64,000 bases of DNA from Lichenostomus cassidix (taxonomy: Eukaryota > Chordata > Aves > Passeriformes > Meliphagidae), in contig CM039184.1 in the NCBI GenBank assembly GCA_008360975.2, forward strand, positions 42,169,797-42,233,796, written 5' to 3'. Positions 37,501 through 48,823 of the stretch are shown piece after piece. The notes beneath the pieces are model-generated. The model had not been told where the DNA came from. It was given only the letters and a program-made list of their open reading frames with translations, and did no database searches. Numbering within the stretch: the stretch's first letter is position 1; each line of letters begins with the position of its first letter. Both the position numbers and the translations under genes were made by a program.

Positions 37501-40500
37501 CCACTAATACTTCTGAAGATGATTTTATTGTTCACTTACTTTATCCAACACCGTCTGTCTTTTTGCCTCGAGACTAGGCTCCAGCAACAAGTTTTTTTCT
37601 GGAAAATAAAATCACCATTACTACTATTTTTTAAAGGATTTAGTTCACTGAACACAGCCACACATGTTAACATTCTGACAGCTTACTTGCCAGCTCTTCG
37701 ATGCTTTTCACTAACTCATCTCTATCAGTAATGACTTGCTTCAGCTGTGGAAGAGTCACAAACTGTTCCAGTAACACCTCCTCTTGCTCATTCATACTGG
37801 TCAGCTGCGATACACTGTATTCAAACAGAAAGAAAGTAGATTTAAATCTAACAGCAAATACCACAAAGTAATAACATTGTACCAAAGTTTGAGGCATTTT
37901 TTGGGGCACAACTGCTTGACCACGGCTTATTTTTCCCCTTTCTCCCTGGATTGTGGGCACTACTATACACAGCAGTGAATTTAAAAAGCAGCATGTTAAA
38001 AAGTATCTCCCATTTCAAGCCTTACCTCCCACAATGCTACTAAAGTGGGTTGACCATGTTCAGCTACCAGATGCCCACCCAGCTGCTCTCTCAGCCCCCC
38101 TCCTCAACAGGCTATGGAGGAAAAGCTAAGGGGCTGAGATAAAGACAGTGAGGTCACTTACCAATTACAATCACACACAAAAAATACTCAGAAAAATTTA
38201 ACTGAATTTTTGTCAATTACAGTAAGAGTTGGATGGTGAGCAAGAAAGGCAAAAACTAAGCCCCTTCACTCCCTTTTTCCTCAGGCTCAACTTCATTCCT
38301 TCATTCCCAACACTATCTCCCCCTGCCTCCTGCTCCTTGGGGTAAGGGGGAATTGCAAGTGTAGCAGTCAGTCCCCAACAGCTCATCTCTGCTGCTCCTT
38401 CCTTCTCACACTTTACCCCTGCTCCACAGATTTCAACCACTTCCCGGCAGGAGAGATTACTCCAGTCTGGGTAACCCATGGCTGCAGTTTCCTTCAAGGC
38501 ATATCTGCCTGCTCCAGTATGGTGTCCGTCATGGACTGCAGTGTGGATAACTGCTCCAGCATAGTCCTCTCATAGCTACAGGGTACATTTTTAAAATACC
38601 TGTTCTACAGCGGTCTTTTCCAAAACTTCCATGGACTGCAGAAAATAACTGCTCTGGTACTTGGGAGCACCTCCTTCTCCCCCTTCTTCTCTGACCTTGG
38701 TGTTTACAAGTTTATTGCACTTTTCCTCTCCTCAATCCTCACTGCCGCTGCTCTTTCTAAAATGTTTTCAGAGGCAGTACCTGTGTCACTAATGGACTCA
38801 GCTGTCCTGAAGGGAGACTGCTGCCAAACCAGCTGTGCCTGGCACAGGGGCAGCTCTTGACCCTTTTTCACACAGGCCATTTAAAAAGCCCCCCAGCTAC
38901 CAAAACCTTTTCACCTATACAGAACAGAACTTTTCAGAATATCTGCAATACCACTGTCATTCAACTCAACTACCAACAGAAGAACTATGGAATGTTAATG
39001 CAGTCTTCTTGAAAGTACCAGGCTTGATTACAATGTTTTAACAAACAAATTACACTTCCCTGCAAAAATCTTACTTGCTGTTATGTAATAAGGATGCTGC
39101 TATAACTTACAGCTAGTCAGCAAAACTAAACAGGCTCTTTGGAAGGTGTCAAAGAAAAAGAAAAAACCACCCCAGAAGTTCTTCTTGCTAAAGGCCTTTC
39201 CTTTTTAAAATGACAGAGTTTTCAGTTGCTTAACTCTGACATCACCAGAAAGATGTGAGATCTGAATGAGTTAATAGCAAATTTGTAACCTATTCTATCC
39301 CACACAACTGATCTAGGTCTTGTTAGATCTGAGCAAGCTGCTGGGAATAGTAACTAACACAGTTTGTTTGACAAAGTGATGAAAATATTTATGAAGTATA
39401 TGTATGAAGTATTTAGATGTAGAAGTGATTTGCGCTGGGACAGCTAGCATGTTTACCACCTGGATTTGTCTAACCCAGCCCCCCTGAACATGCTGAGCTG
39501 CTCACAAAAAAAATTCACCTTTTACCTTAAACTCCAAAGGACTGTAGTGCAAGAGAATGTAATTTTTGAACAAGTTTCAAGCTGTCCCATTTCCTCCTTC
39601 AACAGTTATGCTTATTGAATTACTAGAAATTAAGTCCCTGGCAAGGCCTCAGAAAACAGCAAAACACTGATAGCTAGAAAAAGTAAAAATACTCTTTTTC
39701 CTGGTGTTGAATCAAATACTGTTCCTGGTGACAAAACCCTAAAGAAGCAGCACACTTGAATAAAAGGTTGTTTTCTGACTCCAATATTTTGGTATGTGGT
39801 AGCTCCCCTATTTATAATTTACAAAAGCCTTTCAGTGATATGTACAGACTTCTGGCAAAAATCAGATACAGACCAGCAGTAATTGCCTTTTAATAATTAT
39901 GGAAAGTTCAGCTACCTTCTGAAAATTTACCTTAGTTCTGAAAGCTCGGGAAAGGTATCAGGAACATCAGGCATCTTGTATGTAAATCCATTCTGGCCAA
40001 CCTGAATGAAAGTTTAGAAATGCTTAGTAGGTTTTTGAAGAGTAATTTTTTAACCTGATTAATATTTAACCTGATTAATCCAAAACTGAAGATGAATATT
40101 TGCCAGCAACAAGAAAAGCAAGAAAAGCAGTAAGAAGCAGTAGCACTAGTCTCTGTACAGAAGACAACTCAACCAATGCAACAAAATGCTTGGAGATGTT
40201 TGGGGTGGAATGTCATAGAAGATAAGTCAGTTTTGGAGGAAAATAATTCTGTTTTGCCATGTCCTTCTTTTGAAAACAGTTGCATGACTGAGGAAATACA
40301 TAGGAATAGTAAAACTCAGGGAAGTGAGAACAGAGAAGGAGATTGACATTTTGATCTCTTTCATGTGGTTTTTAAAGCTGTAATCCCTCTGAAAAGAAAT
40401 ATTTTAGACAAGGAAAAAACAATTGTCTCCATAGAATGTAGAAAATTTATATTCTACAAAGCCAGGAAAATGTCTTCCAAGCCTAAGAAAACTTTTGTTC

Positions 40501-43500
40501 CTATAGACATGATTTGATTAAAAATTTAGATATAAAGTTTTATTAAAAATAAAATTCCTTCCACAGTTCATCAGCAATAGGGAGCTTGAGTATAAACATA
40601 CAAGATAAAATTCTATATATAAAGACTTGAGATTACGAACTGCCCTCACCTAATAAATAGGTTCTGAGCAGGAAAGAAAGAAAAAGCCATTTTCTATGGT
40701 TGGAGAAACAGCTATAGCTGCACTATGGAGGAGTGCAGCTCCAAAACAAAAACCCCCATAATCAAAGATATTTTCACTGAAACTCAGACAAACTTGTTGC
40801 TCTGACTTCCAAGTTCTAAAAACTTTTCATCAAAGCCAGAATGCGTTTTGTTTTCCCAGCACCAGCAAAACATAGAAGTACAGTCACTCAAAGTGATTCC
40901 TTGAGTTTTACAGCAATGCCCCATGTGCCCTTGAGGGAACTTATACCCAGTGTCTGACAGCTTAAGCAGCAAAACTCAGCACACAGACCTGAAGCACCGC
41001 TTCTGCTGTCGGAACAGGCAGTGGCAGATCAGCAATCAAGCCGTAAGAGGGAGCAGCAGGCTTGTCTGTAGTGTAGCTTGAAGAAACTGATTCAGAAACG
41101 GGCATGGCTGCCATTGTTCTGTTTGTTTCTTGAGGTGGATATGGAGGGAGAAATGGAAACCCCTGAGGAGCAAAAGGAGGCATTCCAGCTGGTTTGTTGA
41201 AAAGGCTAAAAACAAACAAAACCACAAACATGAGCAACCAACTGCTTACAGCACATTTCTTATCATTTGAATTATAATTATCAGACCACATATAAGACAT
41301 AAGAATGAATTTTCAAATGACCATAAATTTTTATTTTCTATTCTCAGTTACTTCCATCCCAAAGTTGTGAGAAAAGCCTCTGTGTCATACATTAGTTCTT
41401 ATTTATGGTACAGCATTTAACAGCTTGGGCAACACAGACATAATTACTTCTAAATAACATGAATGTTTTTTTTTTAAATTCACAACTGCAGCCATGTCTA
41501 AACTTAGTATCACTGTCAGCTGTGAGAATCACAGTTGTACTGATACAGTTCAAATGTCTCTGTCCACTTTTGTGTATTTAATACAATTCTTTAAATCACA
41601 CCATTTCTGCTACACATGGTGCAACAGAAACTGCCCTAAGCCTGGGAGATTATGAACAAAATATGAGAAACCACAACTGCTCAGATCATGAACATTATCA
41701 TATTTCATCTGATAATGTAAAAATTTCTCTTTCAAGGAAACAGATATAAAGTTACATAAGGCATGTTGATCCAGTAACTCCAATGAAATCTAGTCAAAAC
41801 AATCAGGTCATCAAGCATGCACATGAAATTGTGCAAGGACAGGGAATCTAATTCTTCCAATATATTTGTTACATTACTCCTGTCCCTGCCCTCCTTATAA
41901 TTGGTTTAGTATCCTTTTTAAAAATTAATACACATAGTTCAATTTGTTATGTTTATAGACAACTTACTATGGAAATGATGTTGAACTAGGAGCCAGAACT
42001 GGAGGATTCTTCCAAAACTCATCCAGTAAACTTTGAACAATTTTTCCAAGATCTGAATGCATTGAAAACTGGTAAAAACACAAAATTCAACAAAGAAGAA
42101 AAATTATGCCTGGAATTCAACAGTTCTGAAATATGCTGAACTTGATTCTTTATTATATGCACATGACAATGTTGAATGCTATTTCAGACATACCAGCTAA
42201 TGCAAACTGTGCATACATAAGCTCCAAATAAAGTGATAAAAACACTCAGAATTGAACAGAAACTGAAAGTCTTTTGTATATTCCATTATCAATGGAGAGT
42301 CAATGATGTACCACATTTCTGCTGTGCAACCAAAAAACCCCCACTTTAGTTACCAAGTTACATTTGTGAAACCAACAGAAGAGAGGGGGAGGAAAAATAA
42401 AAATATTTGAGGACAAAGGCATTAACTGCAATCTGGAAGAGTCAGAATCTCCCTCCATTACAAAAAACTAGCACAGTCTTGTTGACAAAAAGAAAAGCAT
42501 ATTCAAATCCTGAATATTCAAGCTAAAACCTTGACGCCATTCTAATAGGATTAGGCTGGAAAGAACTACGTTACAAAACCGTCTTAAAGCGTCCCTCTCC
42601 TTTATTTGGAATACACTGGAATGTAGTTGGAAGAACTGCACAATTAATAATAACTAAAAACATGTGATAGCAACTTTCTAAGCCTTCATAACTTAGAATA
42701 GTTTTAGATATAAGCAACACTCAAGTCATTACTGGTAACAGTAAAAGAATAACTAGAAGCATACTGAACAGTTCTGAATTTTTGTTTTTAGGCCCCCAAA
42801 ATACACTTTGAAAGAGATTAGGATCTATACTAATCTTTTTCACCAGGAGTATTAACAATAATCTAGTGTGACACGTATTAAAACTCTTATTAACAGTAGA
42901 TCTGTGGAAAGCTACAAATTATACATACATTACTTATTAATGGACCGGTCACATATATTCCCTGCTTGTCCATTAAATGATGTCTCACAGGTGGGAAAAC
43001 ACTGATGACTGGTTTTTCCTGAGGAAATTGAGGTGGAAGCAAACTGCAAATACAAGAATAATCATTACTACAGCGACATACCATGATAAAGTTTGAATAA
43101 GAAGGATTCTTATGCAAAGAAAAAGTACTACTAACTACATAAACTCACTTTTCTATGAGAATGGCTATGGAGAAGTAAACAATGAATGAAGCACACAAAA
43201 GGATTATTCAGTTATAAAATTAGAAGTCCAACAGCGTGGAATATCAGACTTCCACAAAACTAAAGGGAACATTTACTGGGCAAAATTGTAGTATACCAAA
43301 GGTGCAATTATCACAAATTATTCTGAGTTGGAAGGGACCTGCAAGGCTCACTGAGTCCAGCTCGTAAGTGAATGGTCCATATGGGCACCAAACCCACGAC
43401 TTTGGCATTATTAGCACCATGCTCTGACCAACTGATGGACAACAAAGAAGCTGTGACATAACAAGAGCATTTTTGAATACAAATGTTATTACTACAAATA

Positions 43501-46500
43501 CAATGCAGTGTAACCTGTAAAAATATCAGGCCAACTCAGCAGGCCAAAGTAATAAAAAACTTGTGAACAAAAAACTACCAATATTTGATAGAGCAAAAGC
43601 ATCCCCCCCCAAGCAAATTCACAGGAAATATTACAATAAATCACTTAAGTTAGGATCCAGAAGCTTCACTGGGGTAAGCGTTTGGAGTTACAACAGACTA
43701 GTAAATTACCAATCAAGTTTATTTTCAATGGTAGGGAATCAAAGTTATCAGAAATCCTCAAGTGTTTTCCCCTAGTTACCTTCAATGATATCTTAGTTAT
43801 CACACTGATATCTTAGGAACTGAGCACAGCAAAATATGATTTTGCTCTCAGCTGAACATCTGCACCTTGTACAGAACCAGTTTCACTCAGGTCACTATAA
43901 CCACTAATACAGATCCAAGTTATAGTTCCTGAAATTAATTATGAGCTGGGAGCCACTTATAGTCTATTACTACCTTTTTTTTTTTTTTTTGAGAACAATT
44001 TTAATTTTCAAGATGTGCACAGACTCAGCTCAGTCTACTTACATGTTAATATTAATTGTCAAGTTGTTTACAGTGAATGGCAGTCGATATTCTACATCTT
44101 TCTGGATTTCTGCAATACTGTCAAAGGAGAAATTGTTAGCATACATTTCATGGTTGATATAACAGCTAAAAGTATAAAGAAACAAGCATGACCTCAGCTA
44201 TTTTTATTCAGTTTAGTTTTGAAAATCCATGCAAGAACAAAATTGAAAATGCTGGAATAAGTTATTAGTCTTCAGCATTCTATACTTAAGATTAAAGCGA
44301 AATAACAGTAGATTCAACTTTTAAACCTCATACATGGTCACAAGCAAAGGAACTATAGTAGGAGAAATCACACTACTCACTCTTCCGACAACAATCTCAA
44401 CTTATCTTCCTCCTCTTACTGGCTTAATTTAAGACAACACATCAGTGTTTTTTAATATACAGAATTTTACCTGATTAAACATTTACTTTGCTAAGGCATT
44501 ATACCAGGTTCACAACGAAGTATTGCTTTGCTACACTGCTCTCAGATCAATATGTAGAACATTTATTAGACTAGGCATTCTTCCTTAATAGATTAGCCTA
44601 GTATTTAACAGTAGTTTTTTTACTATGTGCACCAAGCTCAATGCACTTGCCAGAAGTACTTTCAAGAATTATCTGGAGGAGACCCACTTGCAAGAATGTA
44701 AAGCTCCAATGACACTCAAGACCCAGGCCCCCTGAAAGCACTGGTGTACCTTACAAAATCTGGTATGGCTGAATTCAAATTTGTCTTTCCTGCAACAGGT
44801 AAATTACTGAGAAAAATCTTGAAATTAGCTGCCTTAACAGAAGTTTGATTTCAACACTCAAAGCATTCTGCAATATCTATGTTTTGAAAGACTGTTTTGA
44901 AAGAGAGCATCCCAAAGAATGTGGAGGAGGTGGAGATGAAGACTTAGCTCAGGAGCAGAATTTCTTGACAATATGAGTATATCTAAGCTGAGAGTAAGAG
45001 AGACAGAAGGGCAGAAAATTAGCTTCATCTTATAATGCCTGAATCAAAACAAACTGTAAAAGCAGACTGATTGCTCTTCCCTGTATTTTTCCTGCTTGCA
45101 CCTGGTTAGTAGCATTCTTTGCCATCACCTAAGGCTTCCTTATACAGGGGAGGAAAACACAGCTCCAATGGCAAATAATGGCAGATGGGTGTTCCCAGAA
45201 AGCATCTTTTCATCCATCTTCAGAAATGCCCCTTCATCCACTGTCAGGCACACTCCATACAAGTCGTTTCTCAAAAAACCCAAACCACATTACCTGCAAA
45301 TGTGTATTAAGAGTAGTGCTGGGAGTGTTTTGTGTTCTTCCAAAGCATTATTGGGGCACAGAATTTAAGACTCCAGCTTTCAGAGCTTGTGGAACAAATG
45401 GGAGTAAGACTCTCTAACTTGGCTATGAACCTTGCTTTCTGCAACCCGATCTTATTCCTCTCATAGACAACTCTGTATCTGCTCTTTCCCTGTGAAATCA
45501 CAGGCTGTTTGAAGAAAATATCAAATATCTTCAGCACAGGAGAATTCAAATCAAGGGTTCTACTGTGTTACACCACACCTTAATATCTGTGCCTTTTCAT
45601 TCTTAACTGAAGGATTATCTCTGGAATCTCTCACACACATTCCTGCCCTGTAATCATCTGTCAGACTTTTTAATAGTCTGCTGCAAAATCCTTTTGAGAA
45701 GAGTATGTAATTATGCTCCACTCACATGCACAACCTATGGAAACTGAGGAGGAAGATGAGGATAGGGAGTGAGGAACAAGAAAGGCAGAAGCTCATTGAA
45801 CTGTTCAAATGGTTATAATCCTGCTTAGGGAAAACCATGAACTAATGATCTTAGTTGCCCCTTCTCCAAGTGGAAATGTGTACACTTGAAAACTAATACA
45901 TTCTTAACTTTGTCTAGAACAACAGAAAATATAAGAAAACTCTTTTTTAAATGCAAAGATTTTACTTCAAGCTCCTAACCTGTGAAGGACTGTGTAAAGG
46001 AAAGCTAGCTGCTTTACTGAAATTAAGATCACACATACCTGAGCTTTTATGACTTAAGACAACACAAACCAAACTTGACTAAGTTAACTACACCAGACCA
46101 AGAATTTTGAGCATTTTGGTGAGCAGCAACAAGGATTCTCATAAATTAAAGATGTGGGCAGTTACCATGTCCCTACCCCTCACCTCAACTCCTGGCTGCA
46201 GGGTCCATTCCCTCTCTGCCTGTACGTGAGCTGGTGCCTACACAAACAGTTGCAAACCAGTTCAGCAGGCTGACTGACAAAAACTGATCACCAAAAGGGG
46301 GTGACTTAACTCAGGATGAGCTCATCTCCCTGCCAGATTAAAAAAAAAGGAGGTATAAATAAAAGGTCAGGTAAGGCCAGCCCAACAAAAACTTTTAAGT
46401 TAACTAAGCTCCTGCATGCCCACAAAGAGAGCTCCTCAGAAAAGTGAATTGTCTCAAAAACATTTGAGGAATTGGCTCTGAACAGACCTAAGTTTCTGCA

Positions 46501-47747
46501 AGCAACAGTACTTAGAATACTGTCATATTTATGCTTCCTGTGTGATAATTCAAATTATTAGGAAAGTGAGCTATCTACAGTTTTTAAACTTGAAAAGGCA
46601 GTATGTCTTCCACTCCTAGTGGCAGCCTGATGTGACAGGAAACATTCTCCTTTCTTTTTCTGGATTATTTTGGAGGCATCTACCATTCCAGTTCTACAGA
46701 AATCTTAGGAAGCTGTATGTCTGTAGAATGCTTACTTCACTTTAAATATAACTTCAAATGTATGAATTGTGGATCTCCTTTTAAAATGTGAAGAGTTTCA
46801 CAAGACTAGGCAAAACAGAGCAGCATACTGCCAAGAGAGACTGCCTCAGCATAAAGAGCTTTGCTTTAACAAGTGGGGATGTTGAACAGAAATAAAAACA
46901 ACTGGCCTCTTTTGACCATCTTAACAAAACCAGTTTTTTAGGATCAGCCAATTTTTAGTAAGTAGCACTGAACACCAGAAAAATTAGTTTGTAAAGCTGG
47001 AGGGACTGCTATGCCACCGTGCCACTGCTGACAGGCCACTGTGCCACCCAACTCCTTGGTGCTCTATGTTTTAGTCTCAACTCATAATGAGCTACACTAC
47101 TACAAGCAGCTTCCAAAGACGTTTTATCCCAGCACGTACTTGCAGACATTACAACCCATTAGCAGGCTTTCAGGTCAACGGCCGGAGAAACCAGGCACGG
47201 CGACCTGCGTCCCAGCCAGGCCACACCACAGCCAGCAGGGACGCCTCCCCCGACTGCCAATTTGACTTTCAGTTCCCAAATTCTTCCTCGCTGCCCTCCG
47301 CCGCCCCACATCCCGCTGTCCTCCGGCGCGGACCCCGCGGTACCGCACTCCCACCCGGCGGGACGCTTCGCCACCCGGGCAGCGCCGGGGTTGGGCCGGC
47401 CCGGGCTCCAGCGCCGCCGGCTCGGGTGCCCTGTTTACCCACACGGCCGCGGGGAGCCAGCCAGGCCTCACCGGGAGGGGACGGAGCGCTGCCGTGTCCC
47501 CGCGTGTGCGCGTGGGGACACACGACACCCTCCCGCCACGGCGCGGCTCCGGTGCGGCCCCGGGACGGGCGACACAGCGCGGCCCTCCCGCCCCCGCCCC
47601 CGCGCCCGCCGCGGCCACTCACGAGGCGTGCGCGGCGCGCAGGGACTCGACCTGGCGCTGCCGCTGCTGCTGGAGGCCGGTGCGCGCGGGCGGCGCGGCG
47701 GAGGCGGGGGCGCCGCCGCCCTTGGCGAGCGGGAAGAGCCAGTTCAT
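34482..47747 (-). CDS. VPS37A: VPS37A, ESCRT-I subunit, complete coding region in 11 exons
   Basis: Family knowledge: VPS37A joins TSG101, VPS28 and MVB12/UBAP1 in ESCRT-I, which sorts ubiquitinated cargo on endosomes and helps close autophagosomes. Seen: eleven exons with correct AG/GT borders on the minus strand join into 394 codons plus TAG, against 397 residues in human. The start is the ATG at 47745-47747 giving MNWLFPLAKGG, which fits the family's MxWLFPL start; an in-frame ATG 18 codons upstream (47801) does not. Exons 2-4 carry the UEV-like domain (LPPQFPQEKPVISV, RHHLMDKQG). Exon 5 is Pro-rich. Exons 7-11 carry the Mod(r) domain that builds the ESCRT-I stalk (MNEQEEVLLEQF, KSIEELA, AEDFLEGK) and end in FHAPL. 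No disruption seen. It is head to head with CNOT7 and tail to tail with MTMR7. Confidence 0.95.
35300..35443 (-). CDS. VPS37A: VPS37A exon 10
   Basis: 48 codons, from SCSPSALQARLKVAAHE to LSSFMEKRT. Contains the conserved AEDFLEGK segment of the Mod(r) domain. Acceptor attag, donor acg|gtatgt. Confidence 0.94.
37375..37443 (-). CDS. VPS37A: VPS37A exon 9
   Basis: 23 codons, YEQLTQMKAAFEKKMQ to HELSE, phase 0 at both ends. Helical Mod(r) segment. Acceptor ttccag, donor gag|gtataa. Confidence 0.93.
37540..37598 (-). CDS. VPS37A: VPS37A exon 8
   Basis: A 59-base exon encoding KNLLLEPSLEAKRQTVLDK after a split Lys codon. The acceptor ttttccag is followed by seven A's. Donor aaa|gtaagt. Confidence 0.93.
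37687..37814 (-). CDS. VPS37A: VPS37A exon 7
   Basis: Encodes VSQLTSMNEQEEVLLEQF through VKSIEELA, the start of the Mod(r) domain. Acceptor aatacag, donor a|gtaagc. Confidence 0.95.
38020..38910. repeat. Probable LTR-retroelement-derived interspersed repeat
   Basis: GC-richer than the rest of VPS37A intron 6. It contains imperfect repeats of the pattern GCTCCAG...TGG...CTGCAG at 38461-38486, 38509-38541 and 38551-38581, with a further half unit ending near 38641. The text resembles a repeat block common in bird genomes and linked to endogenous retroviruses. This is from memory of the pattern, and both ends are approximate. Confidence 0.45.
39931..40001 (-). CDS. VPS37A: VPS37A exon 6
   Basis: Encodes VGQNGFTYKMPDVPD through ELSEL plus two bases of Ser. 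Acceptor cattcag, donor ag|gtaaat. Confidence 0.93.
40989..41205 (-). CDS. VPS37A: VPS37A exon 5
   Basis: Encodes a Pro/Ser-rich linker (LFNKPAGMPPFAPQGF, FLPPYPPQETN, ADLPLPVPTAEAVLQ). Acceptor tttttag, donor cag|gtctgt. Confidence 0.93.
41968..42068 (-). CDS. VPS37A: VPS37A exon 4
   Basis: Encodes FSMHSDLGKIVQSLLDEFW through SSTSFP plus two bases of Tyr. Acceptor ttaccag, donor ta|gtaagt. Confidence 0.94.
42929..43043 (-). CDS. VPS37A: VPS37A exon 3
   Basis: Encodes LLPPQFPQEKPVISVFPP through GPLISN, the core of the UEV-like fold. Acceptor tatttgcag, donor aat|gtatgt. Confidence 0.94.
43303..43448 (-). mobile_element. tRNA-Ile-derived SINE with CR1-like tail
   Basis: On the minus strand a tRNA-Ile-like head (about 43448-43376) includes CAGTTGGTCAGAGCATGGTG, the anticodon loop CTAATAA (AAT anticodon) and a degraded B box. 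It runs into a CR1-like 3' tail, GGTCCCTTCCAACTCAGAAT. This composition matches the zebra finch SINE family as I recall it. It sits in VPS37A intron 2, in the same sense as the gene. Confidence 0.75.
44043..44117 (-). CDS. VPS37A: VPS37A exon 2
   Basis: Encodes IAEIQKDVEYRLPF through LTININ. Acceptor tttgacag, donor at|gtaagt. Confidence 0.93.
44118..47622 (-). other. VPS37A intron 1
   Basis: Intron of about 3.5 kb running from AT-rich sequence into the CpG island near exon 1. No element recognised. A short stretch near 47010-47049 repeats the pattern GCCAC(C/T)GTGCCAC. Confidence 0.7.
47623..47747 (-). CDS. VPS37A: VPS37A exon 1, coding part
   Basis: Encodes MNWLFPLAKGG through RQVESLRAAHA plus two bases of Ser; donor tc|gtgagt. 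Very GC-rich because it lies in the CpG island. The Ala/Pro/Gly linker after residue 8 looks loosely conserved. Confidence 0.92.
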
Positions 47748-48000
47748 CGCGCGCGCGGCGCCACCGGAGGGGCGCGAGGGCACCCGCGGCACCGCGCGCA
47801 CCTAACCGAGCGCCCGCGCGCGCCTGCGCGCGACGGCGACACCGCCCCGCCCCGCCCCGGAGCCGCCGCCGGAGGAGCGCGTCAGCGCCGCGCGCCCGCG
47901 ACCCGAGCGGCGGAGGGGCGGGGCGGAGGCGGCGGCGGCGCGGCCGGCGATTGGCCGGAGCGGAGGGAGGAAAGGCCGCGGCGCGCGGCGATGATGTAAT
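47748..48000. promoter_or_regulatory. Bidirectional VPS37A-CNOT7 promoter
   Basis: Divergent genes with start regions about 250-350 bases apart and no TATA box. Visible motifs: overlapping Sp1/KLF boxes (CCCCGCCCC type) at 47842-47860, a GGGGCGGGG box at 47915-47923, an inverted CCAAT (ATTGG) at 47950-47954, an NRF1-like CGCCTGCGCGC at 47821-47831, and TGATGTAAT at 47992-48000, which resembles an ATF/CEBP composite site. Promoter status is inferred from arrangement and composition; the individual sites are motif matches only. Confidence 0.7.
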
Positions 48001-48105
48001 GGCTTTGTGCGCGCGGCGGCGGCGCCGGGGCAGCAGCGCTTCCTGCGGCTCGCGGGGCCGCGCGGGGCCTCCCAGACCCGCCGCGGCCCGGCCGGAGCGC
48101 GAGCG
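48001..48105 (+). other. CNOT7: CNOT7 noncoding exon 1 (5' end uncertain)
   Basis: The donor gagcg|gtgagc at 48106 is the only good donor that can pair with the acceptor before 48734. The transcription start is not marked by a TATA box and is probably spread over the CpG island, so the left edge is a guess. Confidence 0.55.
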
Positions 48106-48122
48106 GTGAGCGGGGCGGCACC

Positions 48123-48159
48123 GGGCAGCGGGCAGCGGGCACCGGGCACCGGGCGGGGG
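48123..48159 (+). other. G-quadruplex motif in a 7-base tandem repeat
   Basis: Five GGG runs (48123, 48130, 48137, 48144, 48151), each separated by four bases, then GGGGG at 48155-48159. The unit CGGGCA(G/C) repeats every 7 bases. It lies on the RNA-sense strand of CNOT7 intron 1, 18 bases after the donor. Confidence 0.7.
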
Positions 48160-48733
48160 CACGGCACCGAGCCCGGCGGGACCCCCTGCCTCTGCGGCTC
48201 CTCCGCGCGCTACGGGGCCTTTCACGCGCGCGGGGACCCGACGGGCGCCGGCCGACCGTGTGTCGGTCCCCGCGCGCCGCTCGCTGGTTTAGCGCGGCCC
48301 CGGGGAGCCGGAGGCGCTGCTCCCGCCTCGGGAGGCCTCCCGCCTTGCCCCCGGGTTTGGCGTGGCGCTGGTTTGCCGCTTCGCTGCCTGCCTCACGCAG
48401 CCCGGGGATCCGCAGGATCGCGCCCTTCCGAGCCGCGGGGCAGGGGCGCCTGGGCAGCCGGGTGTCTCCGGTATCCTTGTCACCAGCGCGCCTTGCCGCC
48501 CGTGGGCGAGAAACAGTCCCTAACGAAACTGTAGGGTTTTAGTTTCTGATGGTCATCTGAACTCGCGTACCCGAAATTCACGTGGTTTTGGTGGCTATGT
48601 TGTCCTGCTTTTATGAGAGTAAAGAGTAAAGCGTGGTTTTGGTGCTTAAGCCTGGTTTGGTTTTTTTTTTTTTTTCCAGGTAAACAAAGAGTAAAAGCTT
48701 ACACTTTCATGCTTTGCTTTCTTTCTTTCTTAG

Positions 48734-48823
48734 GCTAAAAAAATACACAGTTGAAGTCGTCTTTATGAAACCAATCCTTGGTCAAGTGTAACTTTTGATG
48801 TATGGTCTCTAAAGCCCCCCACT
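48734..48823 (+). promoter_or_regulatory. CNOT7: CNOT7 exon 2 leader with upstream ATGs
   Basis: Ninety bases of 5' UTR. An ATG at 48798 opens a 4-codon ORF ending TAA at 48810-48812. An ATG at 48802 opens a 15-codon ORF that ends at 48849, past the main ATG and out of frame. Both have weak start contexts. A third ORF reading in from exon 1 stops at 48789-48791. Confidence 0.6.

Larger units (their letters stand above)
47180..48500. other. CpG island
   Basis: Abrupt change from AT-rich flanks to very GC-rich, CpG-dense sequence. It covers VPS37A exon 1, the space between the genes and CNOT7 exon 1. Long overlapping ORFs on both strands here are products of the base composition, not genes. 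Confidence 0.9.

Noticed and set aside
43376..43448. A tRNA-Ile gene
   Set aside because: The anticodon loop is recognisable but the B box and stems are degraded and a CR1-like tail follows, so it is a SINE head.
47087..48534. Long open frames on both strands (up to 340 codons) in the GC-rich island
   Set aside because: They overlap in several frames, are rich in Arg/Ala/Pro/Gly, and arise because GC-rich DNA lacks stop codons. Only the VPS37A exon 1 frame has homology and splice support.
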